A stretch of DNA of 64,000 nt from contig NZ_FOUG01000003.1 of the NCBI RefSeq assembly GCF_900114785.1, forward strand, positions 415,032 to 479,031. The letters run 5' to 3'. Each line of letters starts with the position of its first letter. Position 1 is the first letter of the stretch. This stretch comes from Variovorax sp. OV329 (GTDB lineage: Bacteria; Pseudomonadota; Gammaproteobacteria; Burkholderiales; Burkholderiaceae_C). Under the pieces are notes generated by a model. It was not told where the DNA came from. It saw only the letters and a list, made by a program, of their open reading frames with translations, and did no database searches. Below are positions 9,653 through 16,531 of the stretch, in pieces. The translations under genes and the position numbers were made by a program.

Positions 9653-10657
9653 ATGGAAAACTTGGACGTGATGGTGCTGCGCACCTTGCGCGACTGGCGC
9701 ATGGCCGGCCGGCGCGCCTTGCTGACGACGGTGGTGCGCACCTGGGGCTCGTCGCCGCGGCCCATCGGCTCGATCATGGCGCTGGCCGAGGACGGCGCGG
9801 TGGTGGGCTCGGTGTCGGGCGGCTGCATCGAGGACGACCTGATCGCGCGCTACAGCCGCGCGCATGGCGCCACGGAGGCGATGCCCAATGGTGCGCCGGT
9901 GCTGGTGAAGTACGGCATCACCGCCGACGAGGCGCATCGCTTCGGTTTGCCGTGCGGTGGCACGCTGGAATTGCTGATCGAGTTCGATCCCGATCCTGAA
10001 TCGCTGAAGACGCTGGTGGCCGAGCTGGAGCAGGGGCGCCTGATGCAGCGCACGGTGTCGCTGAAGGACGGCAGCGTGCAGCTTGCGCCATCGCACGCGC
10101 CGGCCGAGCTGACGGTGGACGACGAGCAGCTGGTCAACACCTTCGGCCCCGAGTACCGCATGCTGCTGATCGGCGCGGGGCAATTGGCGGAGTACCTGGC
10201 GACGATGGCGCGCTTCTCCGGCTTTGCGGTGACGCTGTGCGACCCGCGCTCCGAGTACCGTAGCACCTGGGAGCTGCCGGGCGTGGCCATCAGCACCGAG
10301 ATGCCCGACGATGCGGTGCGCAGCTTCAAGCCGGATCGCCGCACCTGCGTGGTGGCGCTGACACACGATCCCAAGCTGGACGACCTGGCCTTGCTCGAGG
10401 CGCTGGAGACCGACGCCTTCTACGTCGGCGCCATCGGTTCGCGCCGCAACGCACAGGCGCGGCATGACCGCATGATCGAGCACTTCGACCAGACCGAGGC
10501 GTCGCTCGCCCGTCTTCGCGGGCCCATCGGCATCTACGTGGGCAGCAAGACGCCGCCGGAGATTGCGGTGAGCGTGATGGCGGAGATCCTGGCGGTGAAG
10601 AACGGTGTGCCGCTTCCTCGGGAAATGGAAGTGGGGCACGCGAAGTCTCTGCTTTAG
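9653..10657 (+). CDS. XdhC/CoxI family molybdenum cofactor insertion protein
   Basis: Chaperone that binds Mo cofactor, supports its sulfuration or modification, and inserts it into the hydroxylase. It has 334 residues from the ATG at 9653 (MENLDVMVLRTLRDW). The N-terminal XdhC/CoxI domain contains TWGSSPRPIGSIMAL and VSGGCIEDDLI. The C-terminal Rossmann domain starts LLIGAGQLAEYLATMA and contains THDPKLDDLALLEAL and YVGAIGSRRN. The last ~25 residues (KTPPEIAVSVMAEILAVKNGV) match the family end. It is the last recognizable gene of the operon; downstream sequence is repeat-rich and non-coding. Confidence 0.92.
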   Translation: MENLDVMVLRTLRDWRMAGRRALLTTVVRTWGSSPRPIGSIMALAEDGAVVGSVSGGCIEDDLIARYSRAHGATEAMPNGAPVLVKYGITADEAHRFGLPCGGTLELLIEFDPDPESLKTLVAELEQGRLMQRTVSLKDGSVQLAPSHAPAELTVDDEQLVNTFGPEYRMLLIGAGQLAEYLATMARFSGFAVTLCDPRSEYRSTWELPGVAISTEMPDDAVRSFKPDRRTCVVALTHDPKLDDLALLEALETDAFYVGAIGSRRNAQARHDRMIEHFDQTEASLARLRGPIGIYVGSKTPPEIAVSVMAEILAVKNGVPLPREMEVGHAKSLL

Positions 10658-10658
10658 G

Positions 10659-10745
10659 TCTTCTGTTCTTCTGTTCTTCTGTTCTTCTGTCCGTCTGGTT
10701 CACGGTTCAAGGTTCAAGGTTCAAGGTTCAAGGTTCAAGGTTTGG
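10659..10745. repeat. Two adjacent short tandem repeat arrays
   Basis: Directly after the xdhC-like stop codon there are four copies of the octamer TTCTTCTG (first one clipped, ending ~10691), then about five copies of the heptamer GGTTCAA (10700-10741). Both are nearly perfect. They are non-coding, and such arrays are prone to slippage. Confidence 0.85.
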
Positions 10746-10749
10746 GGCG

Positions 10750-10996
10750 CACGGGGCGCGGCAGGCGGTCTGGGCTGGGGGCTCATCCGGGGCGGTCGAT
10801 GCTTCGCATCGACTCCGTTGCGGTGCTCGCGCTGGGGCTTGTGCGGCAGAACTCGCGACTCCGTCGCTCAGACAGCTGCCGCAAGTCAGTTCACGAGGTT
10901 TTGCCTGTCCTTCGGCAGGCAAAACCAAGCCCCAGCGCTGCGCTCCTCACCGCCCCGGAAATCGCCCCCAGCCCAGACCGCCTGCCGCACCCCGTG
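10750..10996. repeat. Long nested inverted repeat with internal hairpins
   Basis: Left arm 10750-10796 and right arm 10949-10996 are inverted copies differing at a few positions; the central GGCAGGCGGTCTGGGCTGGG is identical in both. A second arm pair lies inside (10830-10841 with 10926-10937, GCTGGGGCTTG), plus two local hairpins (TGCGGCAG/CTGCCGCA at 10842-10849 and 10876-10883; TTTTGCCTG/CAGGCAAAA at 10899-10907 and 10916-10924). No plausible coding frame covers it. It could fold as a long structured RNA or be a small non-autonomous palindromic element. Confidence 0.75.
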
Positions 10997-11316
10997 GGAA
11001 ACGGTGTGACGGTTTCCAGAACGGCCGACCCACCCACCGCTTGAAGTGGTCGCGCCCGCTGTGCACAACGGTTGGATCACCACCGCCGTGTGCAGGCCTT
11101 TGACCCGCCCCGAACAAGTCCCGACACAGGCCGTCAAACGGAGGCGTCCAAAACAAAACCTGATATCGCATTCGACTATGGGCCCATTCTCCGATCGAGA
11201 AGATGGGAACGCACGACGTGCTGCACACTCCCACCCATTTGCACGACGCACGCCACTGGCTCCCGGCCAGGCATCGCACCGGCGCCGCGTCGAAAGATAG
11301 ACAGGAGACTTCCCCC
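10997..11316. other. Non-coding leader upstream of tctC-type gene
   Basis: About 320 bp without a credible gene. It starts with a short hairpin (GGAAAC at 10997-11002 with GTTTCC at 11012-11017). The rest is less GC-rich than its surroundings around 11135-11180 and probably carries the tctC promoter. I could not place a confident -35/-10 pair. An ACAGGAGA ribosome-binding site precedes the ATG at 11317. Confidence 0.45.
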
Positions 11317-12306
11317 ATGACCCCCACTAGCAGACTGCTGCTCTCCGCGGCCGGCATGGCGCTGGCCCTTTCCGTGCTGCCCGCCCACGCCCAGGGCGCT
11401 GCCGCCAGCTACCCCGCCAAGCCCATCCGCCTCATCGTGCCCTTCCCGCCCGGGGGCGGCACGGACATCCTGTCGCGCCTCGTCGCCACCAAGCTCACCG
11501 AAGTCAGCAAGTGGACCGTCGTGCCCGACAACCGCGGCGGCGCGGGCGGCACCATCGGCATCTCGGAAGCCGCGCGCGCCGCGCCCACCGGCTACGACAT
11601 GGTCATGGGCCAGAAGGACAACATGGTCGTCGCGCCCTGGCTGTACAAGAACCTCAGCTACGACCCGACCAAGGACCTCACCGCCGTCGCCCACGTGGCC
11701 TACACGCCCGTGGTCATCGTCACCCGCGCCGACTCCAAGTTCAAGACACTCAAGGACGTGGTCGACGCCGCGCGTGCCCAGCCCGACGCCATCACCTTCG
11801 GCTCGCCCGGCAACGGCACCACCATCCACCTGGCCGGCGAGATCTTCAAGTCGGCGGCCAACATCAAGATCCGCCACGTGCCCTACAAGGGTTCCAACGC
11901 CGCCATGATGGACGTGCTGGCCGGCAACGTGGACCTGCTGGTGTCCTCGCTCCCCTCGGCGATCAGCCAGATCAAGTCCGGCAAGCTGCGCCCGCTGGCC
12001 GTCACCTCGGCCAAGCGCAGCACCTCGCTGCCCGACGTGCCCACCGTCGCCGAGCAGGGCTACAAGGACTTCGACGTCAGCACCTGGTATGGCCTGTTCT
12101 TCCCGGCCGGCACGCCGCCCGAGATCGTCGCCAAGGTCAATGCCGAAGTGAACAAGCTCCTGGCCCAGCCCGACGTGAAGGAAGCCATCCACGCCCAGGG
12201 CGCCGAGCCGCAGGCCATGACGCCTGAGCAGTTCGGCAGCCTGCTCAAGACCGACTACGCCAAGTGGAAGGGCATCGTGCAGGCCTCGGGCGCGACGATC
12301 GAATAA
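11317..12306 (+). CDS. Bug-family (TctC) tripartite tricarboxylate transporter substrate-binding protein
   Basis: Periplasmic binding protein of the Bug/TctC family, a group greatly expanded in Burkholderiales; ligands are usually small carboxylates. From 11317 it is 329 residues with a Sec signal peptide (MTPTSRLLLSAAGMALALS...AHAQG). The family hallmarks are YPAKPIRLIVPFPPGGGTD at the mature N-terminus and VPYKGSNAAMMDVLAGNVDLL in the middle. The start was chosen over an upstream ATG at 11203 because of the signal peptide and the AGGAGA site. No TctA/TctB membrane genes are adjacent, so it is an orphan receptor. Its placement after the hydroxylase operon may be incidental. Confidence 0.9.
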   Translation: MTPTSRLLLSAAGMALALSVLPAHAQGAAASYPAKPIRLIVPFPPGGGTDILSRLVATKLTEVSKWTVVPDNRGGAGGTIGISEAARAAPTGYDMVMGQKDNMVVAPWLYKNLSYDPTKDLTAVAHVAYTPVVIVTRADSKFKTLKDVVDAARAQPDAITFGSPGNGTTIHLAGEIFKSAANIKIRHVPYKGSNAAMMDVLAGNVDLLVSSLPSAISQIKSGKLRPLAVTSAKRSTSLPDVPTVAEQGYKDFDVSTWYGLFFPAGTPPEIVAKVNAEVNKLLAQPDVKEAIHAQGAEPQAMTPEQFGSLLKTDYAKWKGIVQASGATIE

Positions 12307-12344
12307 GAAGACCGCTGCCGTTCACGCGGCATGCAGATGACAAG

Positions 12345-12370
12345 GCCCGGCCTCAGCTCCGGGCTTTTTT
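12345..12370 (+). terminator. Rho-independent terminator after tctC-type gene
   Basis: Stem GCCCGG (12345-12350) / CCGGGC (12359-12364) is followed by six T. The stop codon of the convergent lysR-type gene (12353-12355) lies in the loop, so the terminator overlaps the end of that gene. Confidence 0.85.
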
Positions 12371-13276
12371 CTCGTTGGCGCCGCTGCTTCCGACGAAGTC
12401 GGCCATGAACTCGACAAAGCTCTGCGCCGCCGGCGACAGCGAGCGCGCCGCGGCGCTGAAGATGCACACCTCGCGGTAGAAGACCGGGTCCACCAGCGGA
12501 CGCATCACCAGCCCGTGTCCTTGCACCAGCGGCGCGGCATACGAAGGCACCGCGCTCACGCCCAGGCCCGCGGCCACCAGGCCCAGCGCGGTCGTCATGT
12601 ACGACACCTGGTGCACCGGCAGCACCATCGGCGCTTCGAGACCCGCTGCAGCCAGTTCGGGTGCGAGCCGGCGCATGAAGTCGTGCGTTGGCGCGATGAA
12701 GGGCAGACCTGCCAGCTCGCGCCAGCGTACCTGCTTCCTGCGCGCCAGCGGGTGGTCCGGCTGGCAGATGAAGTGGTGCCGGTCGCGCAGAAGCGGGCGG
12801 CGCTCCAGCTCGGGCGGGGCCGCCACGTCGGGGCCCACGGCCAGCTCCACCTGGGCCGACAGCACGCGTTCCAGCATCAGCTCAGGCACCGTGTCCGACA
12901 GTTGCACCTCCACCTGTGGATGGCGCTCGCGGTAGGCGGCGATCACCTGCGGCATCAGCGTGCAGGCCATCATCTGCGGCGCGGCCACGCGCAGCAGGCC
13001 CTTCTTCTTGTCGCGCAGCTCGCCCACGCTGTGCACCGCATCTTCCAGCTCGCGCAGTACGCGCTGGGCGAAGGGGTAGAGGTCGCGGCCAGCTTCGGTC
13101 AGGTCGACGCGGCGCGTGCTGCGGTCCAGCACGCGCACGCCAAGCTCCGCTTCCAATTCGCGCACCAGCACGCTCATGGCGGCCTGCGTCAGGTGCAACT
13201 GGCGCGCGGCCTCGGTGAAGCTGGCGCAGTCGGCCACCGCGAGGAAGGCGCGAAGCTGGCGCAGGGTGAGGTTCAT
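12353..13276 (-). CDS. LysR-type transcriptional regulator
   Basis: The start at 13276 (MNLTLRQLRAFLAVADCASF) is the canonical LysR N-terminus; longer in-frame starts add a basic non-family tail. The 307-residue protein has the LTTR winged helix (SFTEAARQLHLTQAAMSVLVRELE, ~20-45) and a LysR substrate-binding domain (~90-300) with LRVAAPQMMACTLMPQVIAAY. It lies 28 bp downstream of the Mrp operon on the same strand, with no divergent partner, so its target cannot be read from position. The C-terminus converges on tctC through a shared terminator. The inducer is unknown. Confidence 0.9.
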   Translation of the reverse strand: MNLTLRQLRAFLAVADCASFTEAARQLHLTQAAMSVLVRELEAELGVRVLDRSTRRVDLTEAGRDLYPFAQRVLRELEDAVHSVGELRDKKKGLLRVAAPQMMACTLMPQVIAAYRERHPQVEVQLSDTVPELMLERVLSAQVELAVGPDVAAPPELERRPLLRDRHHFICQPDHPLARRKQVRWRELAGLPFIAPTHDFMRRLAPELAAAGLEAPMVLPVHQVSYMTTALGLVAAGLGVSAVPSYAAPLVQGHGLVMRPLVDPVFYREVCIFSAAARSLSPAAQSFVEFMADFVGSSGANEKKARS

Positions 13277-13304
13277 GCCGCCACCGCGCCGCCCATGCGA
13301 GGCC

Positions 13305-13709
13305 TCACGCCTGCGGCGGCTCGCTGCTGCTGCTGACCTCGCGGCGCGAGGTGGAGGCAGGCGGCACCTTGTGCAGGCCGATGTCGGTGGTGCGCGCGCG
13401 GAACAGCGCCGCACGCACCAGGAAGATGGTAGTGATGGGCGCAGTGAGCGCGACGAAGCCGGCGATCAGCACCGCGTGCAGAAAGAGGCTGTGGCCCTGC
13501 ACCGAGAAGTAGACGATGGTGGCGATGGTCAGGCTCCACACGCCCACCGTCGCGCCCAGCGTAGGGGCGTGGATGCGCCTGAAGAAGGTGGGCAGGCGCA
13601 CCAGGCCGAAGGAGCCCACCGCCGCGAAGAAGGCGCCCACGACGCAGAACACGCCGGTGATGATTTCGGCCCACAGCGGAAGCGGCCCGATGATGAAGTC
13701 CTCGGCCAT
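13305..13709 (-). CDS. mrpG: Na+/H+ antiporter subunit G (MrpG/PhaG)
   Basis: Small membrane subunit of the multi-subunit Mrp cation/proton antiporter. It has 134 residues from the ATG at 13709 (MAEDFIIGPLPLWAEIITGV). Three hydrophobic segments are visible (~12-32, ~47-68, ~75-99), including the MnhG motif GSFGLVRLPTFFRRIHAPTLGATVG. A polar Ser/Pro-rich tail follows. Its start overlaps the mrpF stop (TAATG). It is the last gene of the antiporter operon. Confidence 0.9.
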   Translation of the reverse strand: MAEDFIIGPLPLWAEIITGVFCVVGAFFAAVGSFGLVRLPTFFRRIHAPTLGATVGVWSLTIATIVYFSVQGHSLFLHAVLIAGFVALTAPITTIFLVRAALFRARTTDIGLHKVPPASTSRREVSSSSEPPQA

Positions 13710-13987
13710 TACTCGATGACCTCCCCGCGCAGCAGGAACTTGGCCAGCGACGTCGAGGCCACGAAGCCGAAGAGCGCGATCATCAGCGCCGCCTCGAAGT
13801 ACACGGCACTCGCGTAGTTGATGCCCAGCACCAGCATCATCAGCATGCCGTTGATGTAGAGGCAGTCCAGCGCGGTGATGCGGTCCTGCGCGGTGGGGCC
13901 GGCCAGCAGGCGGAACAGGGCGCACAGCATCGCCACCGCCAGGAGGAACAGCGCGAGCTTCAGGCACCAGAAGAGCACCGGGGTCAT
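13709..13987 (-). CDS. mrpF: Na+/H+ antiporter subunit F (MrpF/PhaF)
   Basis: 92-residue, three-helix subunit of the Mrp antiporter. The family core is RLLAGPTAQDRITALDCLYINGM at ~26-48, where the Asp in QDRI.ALD is characteristic. Transmembrane segments fall at ~4-24, ~45-62 and ~66-84. The start overlaps the end of mrpE by 4 bp (ATGA), showing translational coupling. Confidence 0.9.
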   Translation of the reverse strand: MTPVLFWCLKLALFLLAVAMLCALFRLLAGPTAQDRITALDCLYINGMLMMLVLGINYASAVYFEAALMIALFGFVASTSLAKFLLRGEVIE

Positions 13988-14475
13988 GACTCGAAGATCT
14001 CCATGAGGGGGCGCTCGTAGCGGGACTTGATGAGCGCAATGAAGGCCGCGTCGTCCTGCAGGTCGAACACGTGGATGATCAGCGTGCTGCGGTCCAGCGA
14101 GAGCTCGGCCCAGGCGGTGCCCGGCGTCAGGCAGAAGATCATGGCCAGCACGGCCAGGCCGCTGGGGTCGCGCATGTCCAGGGGGATGTGGATGAAGTGC
14201 GAGGCGATGTCCTGCGTGCGGCGCGTGAGGATCAGGCGGCCCACGTCCCAGGCGGACTGCAGCAGGTCCTGCATGACGTGGCCGCCCAGCTTCAGCGCCA
14301 CCAGCGGGCGCCGCACGCGGGCATCCTTGGGACGCAGGCTGCGCGTGAGCACCGGAACCACCAGCGCCAGGATCGCCGCGAACACCAGGGTGGCCGGGTG
14401 CAGCGACTGGTTGAGCAGGATCCACACCGCGAACAGCGCGATCGACAGGGTGGGCGAGGGCAGCCAGCGCTTCAC
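13984..14475 (-). CDS. mrpE: Na+/H+ antiporter subunit E (MrpE/PhaE)
   Basis: 163-residue MrpE subunit. It has two N-terminal hydrophobic segments (~9-27 and ~28-45) followed by a cytoplasmic domain. The family motifs are FIHIPLDMRDPSGLAVLAMIFCLTPGTAWAEL (~95-126) and HVFDLQDDAAFIALIKSRYERPLMEIF at the C-terminus. It overlaps mrpD by 4 bp. MrpE is needed for full antiporter activity in characterised systems. Confidence 0.9.
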   Translation of the reverse strand: MKRWLPSPTLSIALFAVWILLNQSLHPATLVFAAILALVVPVLTRSLRPKDARVRRPLVALKLGGHVMQDLLQSAWDVGRLILTRRTQDIASHFIHIPLDMRDPSGLAVLAMIFCLTPGTAWAELSLDRSTLIIHVFDLQDDAAFIALIKSRYERPLMEIFES

Positions 14476-16190
14476 GGCCTGGCCTCCGCCGGTGCAGCAG
14501 CCGTGCCGGCGGCAGGAGACGGCTTCTGCCGCGCCGTCAGCACCGCGCGGCGGTAGTCGTCAGGAGTGCGCAGTTCGCGCGCCGTGGCCTGCGCATGGCT
14601 CATGGCCGGGCCGGCGCCGATGGTGAGCGCCAGGGCAGCGCCCAGCAGCGCCGCCACCGGCAGCACCTCCACTGCGCGCAGCTTGATCTGCCCGCCTTCG
14701 GGCGTGGTCCAGAAGGTCCGGATGCCGGCGCGGCTGAAGGCCACCAGCGTGAAGAAGCCCGAGACCAGGATGAGCGCCAGGAAGATCCAGCCCGCGGATG
14801 TCAGCGTCGGCGCCCGCATCACGCCCGAGAGCATGGCGAACTTGCCGATGAAGCCCGACAGCGGCGGCAGGCCGGCCAGCAGCAGCGTGCAGAAGACGAA
14901 GGCCAGGCCGAGAAAGGCGACGCCCGCCGGAATGGCACGGCCGTAGAGCGCCTGCTCGTCGTCGTCCAGGTTCACTTCGCCCAGCGGCTTGAGGTCTTCC
15001 GCCAGGAAGGGCGCGGCACCGGCGCTCTCGAAGGCGGCGATGCTCGCGCCCGCGTTGCGCCAGCGCTCGATCATGTCGATCAGGAGGAAGAAGCCCGCGG
15101 CGGCCAGCGTGGAGCTGAGCAGGTAGTAGAGCGCCCCCGACCACACGCCCGGCTGCGCCAGGCCGATGGCCGCGAGCAGCGTGCCGGCCGACGTCAGCAC
15201 GGCGAAGCTGGCCAGGTTGGCCAGGCGCTGCGTGCCGATGGTGCCCAGCGCCGCCACGAAGAGCGTCGCCAGGCCGATGGCGATGAGGGTGTTCTGGCCG
15301 AAGTAGCCGGCGCCGAGCGGCGAGCCGGCGACGAAGAAGAGCGACCACAGGCGCAGGATGGTGTAGACGCCCAGCTTGGTCAGCAGCGTGAACACCGCGC
15401 TCACCGGCAGCACGGCCGCGCTGTAGGCCGGCACCAGCCAGAAGTTCAGCGGCCACGCACCGGCCTTGGCGAAGAAGGCCACGGCCAGGATGGCACCGGC
15501 CGCATGCACCAGGCCGCGGTCGGCCACGGGCAGCTGCGCGATCTTCACGCTCAGGTCGGCCATGTTGAGCGTGCCGGTGATGCCGTACATCATCGCGGCG
15601 CCGATCAGGAACAGCGCCGAGGCCGCGAGGTTGATCGCGATGTAGTGCAGCCCGGCGCGCGCGCGCAGCTTGCCCGATCCGTGCAGCAGCAGGCCGTAGG
15701 AGGCGGCCAGCATCACTTCGAAGAAGACGAAGAGGTTGAACAGGTCACCGGTCAGGAAGGCGCCGTTCAGGCCCATCAGCTGCAGCTGCAGCAGCGGATG
15801 GAAATGCACGCCCGCGCGGTCCCAGCGCGAGGTGGAGTAGATGGACGCGGCGAAGGCCACGACACCCGTCAGCGCCACCATCATGCTGGAGAGCCGGTCG
15901 GCCACCAGCACGATGCCGAAAGGCGCGCGCCAGTTGCCCGGCAGGTACACGCCGATGGAGCCCGCGCCGCCGCCCGTGCTGGGCGCGTTCACCCAGCGCA
16001 GCAACGCCAGCGCCACCAGCAGCCCCACCAGGCCGGAGACGACGGTGAGCACCGACTTGATGCGGCGGTGCCGTTCCTCCAGCGTGAGCATCAGCGCGGC
16101 GGTGAGCAGCGGCAACAGGATGGGCGCCGCCACCAGGTGGGGCATGGTGGCTTCGAGCAGCCGGTCCAGGAGCGTGAAGAACTGGTTCAT
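14472..16190 (-). CDS. mrpD: Na+/H+ antiporter subunit D (MrpD/PhaD)
   Basis: Proton-translocating subunit homologous to complex I NuoM/NuoN. At 572 residues it has about 14 hydrophobic segments and a Proton_antipo_M core (~125-430). Conserved elements are FFEVMLAASYGLLLHGSG (the key membrane Glu in this helix), FFAKAGAWPLNFWLVPAYSAA (conserved Lys) and GLPPLSGFIGKFAML. The C-terminal ~60 residues are polar and Ala/Pro-rich. The start overlaps the mrpC stop by 4 bp. Confidence 0.95.
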   Translation of the reverse strand: MNQFFTLLDRLLEATMPHLVAAPILLPLLTAALMLTLEERHRRIKSVLTVVSGLVGLLVALALLRWVNAPSTGGGAGSIGVYLPGNWRAPFGIVLVADRLSSMMVALTGVVAFAASIYSTSRWDRAGVHFHPLLQLQLMGLNGAFLTGDLFNLFVFFEVMLAASYGLLLHGSGKLRARAGLHYIAINLAASALFLIGAAMMYGITGTLNMADLSVKIAQLPVADRGLVHAAGAILAVAFFAKAGAWPLNFWLVPAYSAAVLPVSAVFTLLTKLGVYTILRLWSLFFVAGSPLGAGYFGQNTLIAIGLATLFVAALGTIGTQRLANLASFAVLTSAGTLLAAIGLAQPGVWSGALYYLLSSTLAAAGFFLLIDMIERWRNAGASIAAFESAGAAPFLAEDLKPLGEVNLDDDEQALYGRAIPAGVAFLGLAFVFCTLLLAGLPPLSGFIGKFAMLSGVMRAPTLTSAGWIFLALILVSGFFTLVAFSRAGIRTFWTTPEGGQIKLRAVEVLPVAALLGAALALTIGAGPAMSHAQATARELRTPDDYRRAVLTARQKPSPAAGTAAAPAEARP

Positions 16191-16531
16191 CGCTCGCCGT
16201 CCTCGCCGTCCACGTGGTCGGTGCCGTGCAGGCCGCGCGAGGCCAGCAACACGACCAGGAAGAGGGCCGTCATGGCGAAGCCGATCACGATGGCCGTGAG
16301 CACCAGGGCCTGGGGCATCGGGTCGGCCGTGTTGGCCAGCGTCGAGTTCACGCCGGCCAGCAGGATCGGCTCGCTGTCGACCTTGAGCCGCCCCATGCTG
16401 AAGATGAAGAGGTTGACCGCGTAGGACAGCAGGGTCAGGCCCATGATGACCTGGAAGCTGCGTGGACGCAGCAGCAGGTACACGCCCGAGGCGGTGAGGA
16501 TGCCGATGGCGATGGCGAGCACGGCTTGCAT
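16187..16531 (-). CDS. mrpC: Na+/H+ antiporter subunit C (MrpC/PhaC)
   Basis: 114-residue NuoK-like subunit, from the ATG at 16531 overlapping the mrpAB stop. Three transmembrane helices are visible. Family motifs are GVYLLLRPRSFQVIMGLTLLSYAVNLFIF (~17-45) and DPMPQALVLTAIVIGFAMTALFLV (~70-93). The tail is acidic. A much longer open frame runs through here but does not contain a convincing larger protein; the short reading is right by homology and by the ATGA overlap. Confidence 0.93.
   Translation of the reverse strand: MQAVLAIAIGILTASGVYLLLRPRSFQVIMGLTLLSYAVNLFIFSMGRLKVDSEPILLAGVNSTLANTADPMPQALVLTAIVIGFAMTALFLVVLLASRGLHGTDHVDGEDGER

Noticed and set aside
10741..11010. CRISPR array at the repeat-rich region
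   Set aside because: The repeats are inverted arms and short tandem units, not regularly spaced direct repeats with unique spacers; no cas genes.
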